Part shown: in pieces, positions 8,485 through 18,103 of the stretch
Layout of the letters: the number at the start of each line of letters is the position of its first letter
How positions within the stretch are numbered: the first letter of the stretch is position 1
Source of the DNA: Prochlorococcus marinus str. GP2
GTDB taxonomy: Bacteria; Cyanobacteriota; Cyanobacteriia; PCC-6307; Cyanobiaceae
Assembly (NCBI RefSeq): GCF_000759885.1
Contig: NZ_JNAH01000007.1
Coordinates: 1-64,000 of the forward strand
Length of the DNA stretch: 64,000 nt
Direction of reading: 5' to 3'
Position numbers and translations under genes: made by a program
The notes under the pieces: generated by a model
What the model was told of the DNA's origin: nothing
The model's input: only the letters and a program-made list of their open reading frames with translations
Databases searched by the model: none

Positions 8485-9810
8485 ATGATTGAATATTTTT
8501 TAAAAAAGGTTCCAAAGAAACTTGATTATTACAATAGTCTACTTTCAAATTCATATAAAGATATACTAAAACTTTCTTCAGGAGCTGCGACAAGTCAGCT
8601 AATAGCAATAACTACATTGCCTATAGTAACAAGGTTATATGGTCCGGAAAATTTTGGTATTTTAGGGGTTTTCATCTCTCTAATATCTGTCCTCTCAATA
8701 TTTAGTACCTTAAGTCTCGAATTAGCTGTTGTCGTTCCTAAAAAGAAGTCAGAATCATTAAATTTAGTTTTTTTAGTGATTATCTTATCATTAATAAGTT
8801 GCGTAATTTATTTCATAATAGGTCTTATTTTTAAAGAAAATTTATTCACTGATTCAGGAATTTCTATAGTTAAACCGTTTATGTTATATTTGCCCGTTGC
8901 TATTTTTATTTTGGGCATTCATGAAGCATTTCAGGCTTTGCTCATAAAAAAACAACAATTTGGATTCATCTCAAAGATAATTGTTCAACAAAGATTAATA
9001 GCAGTTACTGTAAATTTGTTATTCTATCAATTTGGAGCTTTAGGTTTTATTCTTGGATATTTGATTAGCCAGGTTTTAGGACTTCTAAGAATGATAATAA
9101 AATCAAGTAATGATTTTATGAATTATGGAAAAATAAGTCTTAATAAATTAACAACGACTTTTCTCAAATATAAGAATTTTGCACTTTTCACTACTCCTGC
9201 ATGCCTAATTAATTCTTTAAGCAAACAGTTGCCAAATTTAATTTTTGCATCTTATTTTGGCCCTAAAACTTTTGGTTTATTAATTCTATCTGAAAAACTA
9301 TTACAACTACCTCTTAACTTAATAAGTGATCCTGTGGGAAAAGTTTTTCAAAGTAAAGCTCCAATAAAATTTAGAGAAGGTAATTTGTTTGATTTTATTA
9401 CAAGAATAGTTCTTAGATTATTTATATATGGATTGATTATTTCAACAATTTTAATTTTTGTAATTTCTCCTCTGATGCCTCTTGTCTTTGGAGATGAATG
9501 GTCTGAGATTAAAAAAATATTACCTATCATGATTCCAATTTTTATTTCTACATTCGTAGTTACTCCTTTGAGTACAACATTTATTTCTATTAAAAAAAAT
9601 AATTTTGGTTTATTTTCTCAGATTTTGCAACTCTTTACAAGGTTAACTCCTCTTTTAATTGGTTTGAAATTCTTTGATTTATCTTTTATTCAATCATTAT
9701 CTATATACTCAACTTCATTTTTTATAGGTCAAAGTTTTTATATATTAATAATATATTTTGCAATAAATAAAAAAAAATTTATGAGTTTTTTTAAAGAAGA
9801 TATTATATAA
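8485..9810 (+). CDS. Wzx-like polysaccharide flippase (MATE/PST family)
   Basis: A 441-residue integral membrane protein with about 12 predicted hydrophobic helices. The N-terminal part has the family-typical SSGAATSQLIAITTLPIVTR and LYGPENFGILGVF. Members of this family move undecaprenyl-linked oligosaccharide units across the inner membrane. It starts with ATG and ends directly against the ATG of the next gene (TAA then ATG with no gap), indicating an operon with the sulfotransferase. It is the first intact gene of the polysaccharide region, right after the decayed zone. Confidence 0.88.
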   Translation: MIEYFLKKVPKKLDYYNSLLSNSYKDILKLSSGAATSQLIAITTLPIVTRLYGPENFGILGVFISLISVLSIFSTLSLELAVVVPKKKSESLNLVFLVIILSLISCVIYFIIGLIFKENLFTDSGISIVKPFMLYLPVAIFILGIHEAFQALLIKKQQFGFISKIIVQQRLIAVTVNLLFYQFGALGFILGYLISQVLGLLRMIIKSSNDFMNYGKISLNKLTTTFLKYKNFALFTTPACLINSLSKQLPNLIFASYFGPKTFGLLILSEKLLQLPLNLISDPVGKVFQSKAPIKFREGNLFDFITRIVLRLFIYGLIISTILIFVISPLMPLVFGDEWSEIKKILPIMIPIFISTFVVTPLSTTFISIKKNNFGLFSQILQLFTRLTPLLIGLKFFDLSFIQSLSIYSTSFFIGQSFYILIIYFAINKKKFMSFFKEDII

Positions 9811-10785
9811 ATGATTAAATCTCAAAAAAATTTACTTAAAAAATTTCTTAATTTAAATTTATATTTTTCGAAAATTATTTTTTGGATTAATAATCTTTTA
9901 TTATCGAGAATTGAAAGATTATTTTCTTTTAATAAAGAATTAAAATATAGTCCTATTTTTATTGTTGGAGCACCGCGATCGGGATCTACGCTTTTAATGC
10001 AATTGATAATTCAATCTTTTGATGTTGGATACTTTACAAATTTGCATAATTTATTATTTGGATTCCCTGCATTAATTGATTATTTCTTTAACTGCAGAAA
10101 ATATCTTAAAAAATCAAAAAATAAATTTAGTTCTTTTCATGGGACTACAAAAAATCTTTTTGGGGTATCAGAAAATTTCAAATGGTGGTATCGATTTTTT
10201 AAAATTTATCCAACATATACTTCTTTACTAGACTTAGATAAAAGATCTATGAGTAATTTTAGAATTTCTATCACATCGATGATAAATGTTGTTAAGAAAC
10301 CATTTTTATTTAAAAATCTTTATTCATCATTTCGATTATTACCGATATGTGATACTTTGCCAGAAAGTTTATTTATTTTTATTACGAGAGATGAGCTGCA
10401 AAATGCGCACTCATTATTAAAGTGCAGGATTGATACTTTTCATAATTACGATGAATGGTTTTCTTTAGAGCCTAGAAATATAAATGATTTAAAGAAACTC
10501 AAACCACATGAGCAAGTAATTGAACAGGTTAGAGAAATAAATAAAACTATAAAAATGGATTTTAAAAATTCAAAAATTTCAAAAAGAAAAATTTTTTCTG
10601 TTTCATATGAAGATTTATGTGATAGACCATTCGAGGTAATTGAAAAATTGGAAGCTTTCTTTAAGGAAAATAATTGTAAGATTAAAAAAATTAAAAAATT
10701 TAAAAAGAAATTTAGAACAAATAAAAAAATATTAATTGATAAAGATTTATTTAATAAATTAGTAGATTATAAAAAAAATTCCTGA
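9811..10785 (+). CDS. Sulfotransferase family protein (carbohydrate sulfotransferase-like)
   Basis: A 324-residue protein with a clear 5'-phosphosulfate-binding loop IFIVGAPRSGSTLLMQL at about residues 49-65, and a plausible 3'-phosphate-binding segment FIFITRDELQNAHSLL near residue 195. These bind the donor PAPS. Next to a flippase, a polymerase and glycosyltransferases, the likely acceptor is a sugar of the surface polysaccharide, but this is inference. No signal peptide or membrane segment is obvious, so it probably acts on the cytoplasmic side before flipping. The start codon directly follows the flippase stop. The C-terminus is very Lys-rich. Confidence 0.82.
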   Translation: MIKSQKNLLKKFLNLNLYFSKIIFWINNLLLSRIERLFSFNKELKYSPIFIVGAPRSGSTLLMQLIIQSFDVGYFTNLHNLLFGFPALIDYFFNCRKYLKKSKNKFSSFHGTTKNLFGVSENFKWWYRFFKIYPTYTSLLDLDKRSMSNFRISITSMINVVKKPFLFKNLYSSFRLLPICDTLPESLFIFITRDELQNAHSLLKCRIDTFHNYDEWFSLEPRNINDLKKLKPHEQVIEQVREINKTIKMDFKNSKISKRKIFSVSYEDLCDRPFEVIEKLEAFFKENNCKIKKIKKFKKKFRTNKKILIDKDLFNKLVDYKKNS

Positions 10786-10855
10786 TTCCCCTTAATGCTT
10801 CTAAAATAAGTAGATTGGAATGTTATTCTGAGATTTAAATAATAAACAAAATATT

Positions 10856-11770
10856 TTGAAGTTTAATGTTTTCTCAGAGGAATGGTGGCTTGATGCAGTT
10901 TCGATTAATGGTGAATGGGGTAGGGAAGATATTTTCGAAAATGGTAAATTAGTTGCTTCTTTCCCTTGGTATCTTAAAAAAAAAATTGGATTTAAATATT
11001 TATGTATGCCACCAATGACTCAATCATTGGGACCTTATATAGACCATCCAAATAATGTTAAATATGCTCAAAAGTTGTCTAGAGAAAAGTATTTAGTAAA
11101 CGAATTAATTGATAAATTACCTTATTTTGATCACTTTGAGCAAGCATTCTCGGTTGAATTAACTAATTGGCTCCCATTTTATTGGAGAGGTTTTTCTCAG
11201 ACAACACTATATACATATAGGTTATCAAATATCAGAAATCAGGAAAATTTATGGAAAGGTCTACAAACAAAAATCAGAACTGATATTCGTAAAGCCAAAA
11301 AAATTGGAGTTAATATAGAAATTTCTGATGACATTGAAAATTTTATTGAACTAAATTCTAAAACATTTTTAAATAAAGGTTTGAAAAACCCCTATAGTAA
11401 TGAATTAATAAAAAGAATATATTATGCTTCAATAAAAAATAATTCTGGAGCTTTATTTCTAGCTAAAGGATTAGATGGAGAGACACATGCCGGTATTTTT
11501 TTGATCTGGAATAAATATTGTTCATATTATTTGTTAGGAGCAGGTGATCAAAATTTACGAAATAGTGGTGCTACTAGTCTTACTATTTGGGAAGGTATAA
11601 AATATGTTTCACAATTTACAGATATTTTTGATTTTGAAGGTTCAATGAATCCCTCAATAGAAAGTTTTTTCAGAGGTTTTGGAGCATATCAAGTGCCATA
11701 TCACTTTGTAAAAAGAACAAATTCAAAAATTTTAAGTTTATTTAAATCTACAAAGTCTATTTTTAAATAA
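10856..11770 (+). CDS. FemAB/BioF2-type GNAT acyltransferase-like protein
   Basis: A 304-residue protein resembling the FemAB-like acetyltransferase group found in polysaccharide clusters: an N-terminal half with FPWYLKKKIGFKYLCMPPMT and GPYI, a central basic segment TKIRTDIRKAKKIGV, and a C-terminal GNAT fold with GGT-like LLGAGDQNLRNSGATSL and FDFEGSMNPSIESFFRGFG. It probably transfers an acyl or aminoacyl group to a cell-surface glycan; the substrate is unknown. The start is a TTG at 10856; an in-frame TGA lies 27 bp upstream and no ATG is available in between. It follows the sulfotransferase by about 70 bp. Confidence 0.75.
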   Translation: MKFNVFSEEWWLDAVSINGEWGREDIFENGKLVASFPWYLKKKIGFKYLCMPPMTQSLGPYIDHPNNVKYAQKLSREKYLVNELIDKLPYFDHFEQAFSVELTNWLPFYWRGFSQTTLYTYRLSNIRNQENLWKGLQTKIRTDIRKAKKIGVNIEISDDIENFIELNSKTFLNKGLKNPYSNELIKRIYYASIKNNSGALFLAKGLDGETHAGIFLIWNKYCSYYLLGAGDQNLRNSGATSLTIWEGIKYVSQFTDIFDFEGSMNPSIESFFRGFGAYQVPYHFVKRTNSKILSLFKSTKSIFK

Positions 11771-11871
11771 AAATCCTTTTCGAAAATTTAGTTTTCTTAA
11801 TGTTATATTAATATAATTTAGAGTTTTAAACTCTCAGGTTATTTAAGATTTTTTTGTTATTTAATTAGATT

Positions 11872-13164
11872 ATGAATCAAAATGAATATAACTTTAATAG
11901 TAATAATGAGTATTTTGATAAATCAATAAATTTGGTTAGTATTTTCAATGCATTAAAGAGAGGGAAAAAAATATTTTTTTTGCTAATTATCTTATCTACA
12001 ATATTTTCAATTGGCACTTATAAATATCAAAAACCAATTTATAAAGGAAATTTAACATTCCGTATAGTTGAAAAGAATAATTTCGGTGAGATTTTATTTT
12101 TTGGAGATCAAGGTCAAATATTAAAATTAAATTCCTATAAAAATATAAATAAGCCTACCTTTAAAAAAATATTAACTTCTAAAGATTTACTTTATCCTGT
12201 TTTTGAAAGTTCCAAGCAAATATATAAAAAAAAGGGTATGGAAACCCCTATTTTTAATAATTGGATAAACAAAATTAATTTAGATTATATTGGTCAATCA
12301 GATGTCTTAAGTATAAGTTTTAAAGGTGAGAATAAAGAAATTATTTTAAAAAACTTGGATTTAATTTCTCAAGCATATAAGGATTATGCAGACTCAAATA
12401 AAATCATATCTAAGAAACTATTAAATTTCCTAATAGAAGAGAAAAAAGAATTTGAAAAAGAATATCAAAAAAATTTGAATGAGTATTCATCTAAAACAAA
12501 TAATAAATTATCCGAGATTTCAATAATTAATGATGTTTTAGAAAGGAATAAAAAAACTCTCGAATATTTTGATGAACAAATTTTAAAGGCAAAATTATTA
12601 GCAGATTTTAAAATAAATTCCCCCACTTTTGAGATAATGTCATATCCTTATATTTCAGAAAAGCTTTCGCCAATTTTCATAAAGTCTTTAATAATAAGCC
12701 TAATAATTGCTTTGCTTGCATCGACTATTATTGTTTATATTAAGGAAAATATGGATGGATACATTTTCGAGATAGATGATTTAAAACAACTTATAAAATG
12801 TGATTTTATAGATACTTTAATTTTAAAAAATAAAAAAATTACAATTATGACTATAAATAAACTTTTTACTAACATAAAAGATGATAGTTATAAGAAATAT
12901 AGTGATGAATTTAATGGCTTGATTTTAATGTCTAAAAATTTTAATTTAGATTTTCTGTTAGACAAGAATTATTCTTCATATTTAGATAGTAAATTAATTA
13001 GTTTGAGATTTGATGAAGAATTAAAGGTTGATAAGTGTAAAAATATAATTTTATTAATTCAACCAGGATCAGTTACCAAAAAGGATATTTTTTTAATAAA
13101 TCAATATTTATATCTCTATGAGGAAAAGATAATTGGTTGGATTCAATTAAAAAAATCTTTTTAA
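11872..13164 (+). CDS. Wzz-like polysaccharide co-polymerase (chain-length determinant family)
   Basis: A 430-residue protein with the Wzz arrangement: a short cytoplasmic N-terminus, membrane helix 1 (about residues 34-52), a large Lys-rich periplasmic portion with a coiled coil (LIEEKKEFEKEYQKNLNEY), and membrane helix 2 (about residues 270-290, KSLIISLIIALLASTIIVY). About 130 residues follow helix 2, at the place where BY-kinases have their tyrosine kinase domain, but I see no Walker A or Walker B motif, so it looks like a degenerate cytoplasmic domain. It should set chain length for the polymer made by the downstream Wzy-like protein. Confidence 0.8.
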   Translation: MNQNEYNFNSNNEYFDKSINLVSIFNALKRGKKIFFLLIILSTIFSIGTYKYQKPIYKGNLTFRIVEKNNFGEILFFGDQGQILKLNSYKNINKPTFKKILTSKDLLYPVFESSKQIYKKKGMETPIFNNWINKINLDYIGQSDVLSISFKGENKEIILKNLDLISQAYKDYADSNKIISKKLLNFLIEEKKEFEKEYQKNLNEYSSKTNNKLSEISIINDVLERNKKTLEYFDEQILKAKLLADFKINSPTFEIMSYPYISEKLSPIFIKSLIISLIIALLASTIIVYIKENMDGYIFEIDDLKQLIKCDFIDTLILKNKKITIMTINKLFTNIKDDSYKKYSDEFNGLILMSKNFNLDFLLDKNYSSYLDSKLISLRFDEELKVDKCKNIILLIQPGSVTKKDIFLINQYLYLYEEKIIGWIQLKKSF

Positions 13165-13204
13165 GTTGAACAATTCTTAATTAATTATGCACTTAAATTA
13201 TTAG

Positions 13205-14617
13205 ATGATTATTGCATTAACTTTATCCATAATAGTATTTAGTATTTATTGGATTTTGATAATACTTAAACCTTCTATATTAAATAACTTAATCTATTCA
13301 ATTAACTTACCTTTTGTTTTCTTTGTTGGCTTTGGATTAATTACATTTTCATTTAATGAAAATGCATCATTTGAATCTAATATTTCTAGTTTTCCTGATT
13401 GGGCCATATTAAAAGCTTACATAGGCTTTTCTTTGTATGTTTTTTTAATTTTATTTTGCTCAATATTTATTAAACAATTTAAAAAATTTTTGTTACCAGA
13501 TTTGAATTTATATTTATTTCCTAAAGATTTAATTAAAAGGTTTTCAAATTTTAACTTTTTTTTAATTACTATTTTTTGCTTTCCTTATTGGCTGGAAATA
13601 GGCTTCGTTAATACAGGATTATATAATTTTTTTATTGATCCTAATAATTATTATTTTTTTAGAGAGTCTTCCCTCAAATTGGCTGAAAGCTCATTTCAAT
13701 TAAAATTTTATCTTTTTGGCAGTAACCTAAAGTACATATTATTACCTTTTTTAATAGTAATTTTTACTTTTAAAAAAAAATATATTGATAAATTATTCAC
13801 TTTTCTAAAGATAGTTATTTTAATCCTAATAACAAATATAAACGGCAGCAAAGCAGGATTTATAACTCCTTTCTTGGTATCTCTTATTTTTTTCTATTTT
13901 ACAAATACATATGACCTTAGGATTAAAATATATTCTTTAATAAAGAAATTTACTACTGAATTTAAATTAAATATTAATTTTTTAAATTTATTTCTTTTAA
14001 TGTTTTTTTCGGGTTTTTTCTTTTTCTTATTAGTTTTTGTCCTTATAGCCTGGGAAACAGATAATTTTGGAATAGAGGCTTTTTATAAGATTTATACTTC
14101 AAGTATAGGCAGAATATTTGGTGCAAAGTTTTTAACAGGTGTTTTTAATATTTTTGCTATAGAAAAATTAGAAATTCCAATTACAGGATTTATAGGAGGA
14201 TTCCCTGGTGCATCTTATTTATTTAACTTAACGGAACATGCATTTTCAATTGCAGGAAAATATTATAATTCATATTTTTACTTTGAAGAATCTAGCACTT
14301 GGATTAACACTAGCGGATTGTTTTTAAATATTGGATTTTTTGGGGTTTTATTAGGTACATTAATTTTTTATTTTAATGTTATTTTTAATATTTTAATAAC
14401 AAAGTTGCTTAAATTTAAAATTTTTTATTTAGAAAAATATTATTACTATATATTAGTTTCTGTTTTCTTTTCCGTTTTAAGCATACTTTCATTTTATATT
14501 AGTTCATCTGTTATAGGAGTTTTCCCCTTCACATGGTTGGTTTACATTACTATTACATATATATTTGTTTTTTTAGATAAGTATAAGATCTTTAAATTAT
14601 TCTTTAACTGTTTTTAA
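13205..14617 (+). CDS. Wzy-like O-antigen/oligosaccharide repeat-unit polymerase
   Basis: A 470-residue, strongly hydrophobic protein with roughly 10-12 membrane helices and a larger periplasmic segment in the second half (about residues 330-385, with FIGGFPGASYLFNLTEHAF and ESSTWINTSGLFLNIGFFG). Polymerases of this type are poorly conserved, so the call rests on topology and on its position between a Wzz-like gene and glycosyltransferase genes. The central NINGSKAGFITPFL segment is reminiscent of polymerase families. A short gap to the Wzz-like gene suggests cotranscription. It converges with the minus-strand glycosyltransferase that follows. Confidence 0.72.
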   Translation: MIIALTLSIIVFSIYWILIILKPSILNNLIYSINLPFVFFVGFGLITFSFNENASFESNISSFPDWAILKAYIGFSLYVFLILFCSIFIKQFKKFLLPDLNLYLFPKDLIKRFSNFNFFLITIFCFPYWLEIGFVNTGLYNFFIDPNNYYFFRESSLKLAESSFQLKFYLFGSNLKYILLPFLIVIFTFKKKYIDKLFTFLKIVILILITNINGSKAGFITPFLVSLIFFYFTNTYDLRIKIYSLIKKFTTEFKLNINFLNLFLLMFFSGFFFFLLVFVLIAWETDNFGIEAFYKIYTSSIGRIFGAKFLTGVFNIFAIEKLEIPITGFIGGFPGASYLFNLTEHAFSIAGKYYNSYFYFEESSTWINTSGLFLNIGFFGVLLGTLIFYFNVIFNILITKLLKFKIFYLEKYYYYILVSVFFSVLSILSFYISSSVIGVFPFTWLVYITITYIFVFLDKYKIFKLFFNCF

Positions 14618-14634
14618 AATTTATTTTTTAATGT

Positions 14635-15798
14635 TTAATTAACAATAAGTTTTTGTAAATTTGAGTATAAATAATTTAGTTTTTCTGCTTGATATTCCCA
14701 GCTAATTTTATAAAGGTTAGACTTTTCAGATTTCTTAAAAGATTCAATTTTATAGATAGCTTTTTCTAGGGAGGAAGAATTTGCTTCACAAATAATCCCT
14801 AGTTGAAATTCTTTTATGACCTTTTTGATCTCAGGTAAATTTGTAGAAATTATTTTTAAACCTGAAAATGCATATTCAAATAATTTATTTGGTAAAGAAT
14901 AGTAATCACTCAAAGATTTTGAATCTATTAAACATATCCCTACATCTGCGCTCCTAATAACTTTTATTAATTGATCTATACTTATCACTTCATGTAAATG
15001 AATATTATTATTTTTAACTGATTCGTTTTTTAAATAATGTTCTAACTCGCCATATCCAATAAAAATAATATGCTTAGATTTATCTTCAATTTTTTTAAAT
15101 GTATCTATTAAAGTTCCAATACCTCTACCATTTATTAGTTCTCCCACATAAATAAATATCTTATCTTTGTTTGGGATTGAAAAAAATTTATGGAAGTAAT
15201 TATCACTTTTTGAATCTTCAAAATTATTTTTTATCTCAGGGGAATTAAGAATTAATGTTGAATTTTTTGGACCGAAATTTCTCTGATACCATTCATTGAT
15301 AGACTCAGATACAGTTATAAATTCATCAATATAATTCCAAGTAAATCTCTCAAAAGTTTTAATCAAAAAGGATGTTATTTTATCCTGTCCTGAAGTATGA
15401 GATTCTAATTCATGAGCATCGTAAATTAATTTTGAGCCCATAAATAATTTTATTATTAATGCTGCAGGTAAAGACATAATGTCATGACAATGAACTATTT
15501 GAGCTTTTATATTTAAACCATTTAATAATAATCTTTTATTTATATCTAAAATTAATATTAATTTCTTAAATATTCTAATTTTTATGTAATCATAAGAACT
15601 TATCTTAATTATTTTAATTGAAGCTTTTATAGTAGAAATACTTTTCTTAGGAGCATTTTTATCTCTTAGTAAATTAGATATGCCAATCGCATGACATTTT
15701 ATATTCTTATTTTTTGATAAAGCATTTATTTCCTTGATTATCCTGTTATCTCTTTTTATATTAGTATTACTTAAATGCAGTACATGGAGACATCCCAT
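14635..15798 (-). CDS. GT4-like glycosyltransferase (paralogue of the gene at 30066)
   Basis: A 387-residue GT-B-fold enzyme. The N-terminal domain shows VLHLSNTNIKRDNRIIKEI and HCHDIMSLPAALIIK then DAHELESHTSGQ; the C-terminal domain has IFIYVGELINGRGIGTLID, IGICL-type DVGICLIDSKSLSDYYSLP and NKLFEYAFSGLKII, with the nucleotide-sugar-binding acidic residue region characteristic of family 4. The same landmarks (HCHD, DAHELES, SLSDY, MPNKLF) occur in the gene at 30066-31205, so the two are paralogues. Donor and acceptor sugars are unknown. It is a single minus-strand gene inside a plus-strand run. Confidence 0.85.
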   Translation of the reverse strand: MGCLHVLHLSNTNIKRDNRIIKEINALSKNKNIKCHAIGISNLLRDKNAPKKSISTIKASIKIIKISSYDYIKIRIFKKLILILDINKRLLLNGLNIKAQIVHCHDIMSLPAALIIKLFMGSKLIYDAHELESHTSGQDKITSFLIKTFERFTWNYIDEFITVSESINEWYQRNFGPKNSTLILNSPEIKNNFEDSKSDNYFHKFFSIPNKDKIFIYVGELINGRGIGTLIDTFKKIEDKSKHIIFIGYGELEHYLKNESVKNNNIHLHEVISIDQLIKVIRSADVGICLIDSKSLSDYYSLPNKLFEYAFSGLKIISTNLPEIKKVIKEFQLGIICEANSSSLEKAIYKIESFKKSEKSNLYKISWEYQAEKLNYLYSNLQKLIVN

Positions 15799-15956
15799 AT
15801 TTGTAAAAATATTAATTTTCTATTAGTTTAAAACTTTATCATCTCTTGTAATTAAATTTTTGCTTATATTTACTAATTAATTAAAATTTATACTAATTTA
15901 AATAATTTTAATCAAAACAAAATATAATTTTAGAATATAAATTTCAAAATATATTT

Positions 15957-17186
15957 ATGAAAGTCCTTTACTTAGGTTGTTATGATCAGCCGGAAGGGCA
16001 ATCATCTAGATCATATAATTATGTGGAAGGATTATCTAAGTTAGGAGCCGAAGTTACTTATTTATCAAATTCTTACGATCATTATAAATTTAGTACAGTA
16101 AAAGTTTCATTTTGGAAGTTATGGACAGAAGATAAATACAATCATAAATATAAAGGGAAATATATAAGACTCAAAACACCTTCTTATAAAGGTAAAAAAG
16201 GAAGACTTTTAAATATGCTCATTAATGCTGCATTAGTATTACTTTATGGAATTTATTCTTTTCTTAAAAGAGAAAAATTTGATGTAATTATTGGTCCTTC
16301 TGTTCCAACTTTTACTTCATTTTCAGGAATATTGATTTCAAAGATATTGAAAGTACCTTTTTGTTTTGAATTAAGAGATATTTGGCCAGATGCCTTAGTT
16401 GAAATTGGGTTGATTAAAAAAAATACTTTTATTTTTGCAATCATGAAAAGAATGGAGTTATTTATTCTTAATAACCTAGATTCAGTTTTTAGTACATTGC
16501 CTTATGCAAAAAGATATGTTGATAATTATATTTCTAAATTTTCTTTTTATTATTTACCTAATGGGGTGGATTTTGAATCTCATGAGCATTCAATTAATAA
16601 CATTGCAGTTAGTTTTCCCTCAGGATTATCAAGTTTCTGTTATGTAGGTGGATTTGGAGCTGATCATGATATTAAGACAATGATTAAAGCTGCTATTATT
16701 CTTGAAGAAAAAGGGTATCAATTTATATTTGATTTATATGGAGAGGGTTTGAAATATGATGAATTGAAAAAATTTCTTTCTGATAAATACAAATTTATTA
16801 GACTTTTCCCTGCAGTTAAAAGGCAAGAAACAATTAGTTTAATTGCTCAATACGATTTTGCTATAGCTGCAATTACAAATTCTAAATCATATAGGCATGG
16901 GATTAATCTTAATAAGCTCACCTCATATATGTTTTCAGCTAAACCAATTGTATTTGCTTCCTCTGCTCCAAACAATCCAATAATTGAAGCAGGTTCTGGA
17001 TTTACTTGCTTGGCTGAGGATCCGGAAAATCTTTCGAAAAATATTATTAAAATGTTTAATACTTCAAAATTACAAAGGGAAAAATTTGGAAATTCAGGTT
17101 ATTCATACTTAATAAATAATTTATCAATGAAGAGCCTTTCTAAAAAAATGTACCAAGCTTTAATTGAAGTAATAAAGAACCATTAA
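15957..17186 (+). CDS. WbuB/WcaI-like GT4 glycosyltransferase
   Basis: A 409-residue enzyme with the WbuB-type N-terminus (VLYLGCYDQPEGQSSRSYNY), the segment FCFELRDIWPDALVEIGLI that is characteristic of this subgroup, and a C-terminal donor-binding domain (FCYVGGFGADHDIKTMIKA, then INLNKLTSYMFSAKPIVFA). WbuB-like enzymes typically add FucNAc or a similar N-acetyl sugar to the lipid-linked primer, but the substrate here cannot be read from the sequence. It starts a plus-strand run with the methyltransferase, phosphoglycosyl transferase and sugar-modifying genes. Confidence 0.87.
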   Translation: MKVLYLGCYDQPEGQSSRSYNYVEGLSKLGAEVTYLSNSYDHYKFSTVKVSFWKLWTEDKYNHKYKGKYIRLKTPSYKGKKGRLLNMLINAALVLLYGIYSFLKREKFDVIIGPSVPTFTSFSGILISKILKVPFCFELRDIWPDALVEIGLIKKNTFIFAIMKRMELFILNNLDSVFSTLPYAKRYVDNYISKFSFYYLPNGVDFESHEHSINNIAVSFPSGLSSFCYVGGFGADHDIKTMIKAAIILEEKGYQFIFDLYGEGLKYDELKKFLSDKYKFIRLFPAVKRQETISLIAQYDFAIAAITNSKSYRHGINLNKLTSYMFSAKPIVFASSAPNNPIIEAGSGFTCLAEDPENLSKNIIKMFNTSKLQREKFGNSGYSYLINNLSMKSLSKKMYQALIEVIKNH

Positions 17187-17257
17187 CGGGAAGAAATAAT
17201 AACATTTTTCGGGATAAATTAAATGTATGATAGTAATTATTTGGGTTTAATTATTAA

Positions 17258-18100
17258 ATGGAAGAGAGAAAACGAAAGGAAATTGAACATTCACGAAAAA
17301 GGCGAGAGGTCTTACAAGGATTTGAAAGGATATCTGATACACATGCAATTGATAAGATAGATAATCTTGATGAATTGATTAAAGATAAAGAGAAATATAA
17401 TTATTATTTCGCCAATATGAAATATTATTCAGTAACTAAAAGTAGTGAAAGATATAAGGAAAAATGGTTAAAAAAGAAAATAAAATCAAATGATAAAGTT
17501 ATTGATTTTGCATGCGGTAATGGAGAGAATGGGATCTTGGCTGCACAATTTGGTGCTGCAGTTAAAGGTATAGATATTTCACCTGAAGGAGTTGATAATG
17601 CTAATTTAAATGCTAAAGAAATGAACGTTGATAAACGATGTAAATTTCTTGTAATGGATGGAGAGAATTTAGAATTTAAAGATAATACTTTTGACTTTGG
17701 AGTAGAGTATGGAGCATTACATCATGTTGATTTAGATAAAGCATTATCCGAATTATCTAGAGTTATAAAAAATGATGGCGAGATGATTTGTGTCGAGGCA
17801 TTAAGACATAATCCATTAATACATTGGTATAGAAAGTTAACTCCTCATTTAAGAACAGAATGGGAAGTAGAGCATATTCTTGGTGTAGAAAGTTTGGAAA
17901 TAATGTCAAAATATTTTAAAAAAGTTGATGTCAAATTTTTTCATTTATTTTCATTACTATTGGTTCCATTTAGGAAGATGCCATTTTTTAATCAAATATA
18001 TAAAATATTCGACTGGTTTGATTCCATAATTTTATCTATTCCAATTATTGGGAAATTTGCCTGGATAATGATTATTGAATTGTCAGAACCAATTAAATAA
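17258..18100 (+). CDS. Class I SAM-dependent methyltransferase
   Basis: A 280-residue protein with an intact SAM-binding motif I, VIDFACGNGENGILAAQFGA, an acidic motif II position (GIDISPEGV), and motif IV/V (FDFGVEYGALHHVDLDKA, RVIKNDGEMICVE). The N-terminus is highly charged and probably helical; the C-terminal 60 residues are hydrophobic and may sit at the membrane. Three bases separate it from the phosphoglycosyl transferase, so the two are surely cotranscribed. In this context a sugar O- or N-methyl group on the polysaccharide is the likely product. Confidence 0.83.
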   Translation: MEERKRKEIEHSRKRREVLQGFERISDTHAIDKIDNLDELIKDKEKYNYYFANMKYYSVTKSSERYKEKWLKKKIKSNDKVIDFACGNGENGILAAQFGAAVKGIDISPEGVDNANLNAKEMNVDKRCKFLVMDGENLEFKDNTFDFGVEYGALHHVDLDKALSELSRVIKNDGEMICVEALRHNPLIHWYRKLTPHLRTEWEVEHILGVESLEIMSKYFKKVDVKFFHLFSLLLVPFRKMPFFNQIYKIFDWFDSIILSIPIIGKFAWIMIIELSEPIK

Positions 18101-18103
18101 TTT

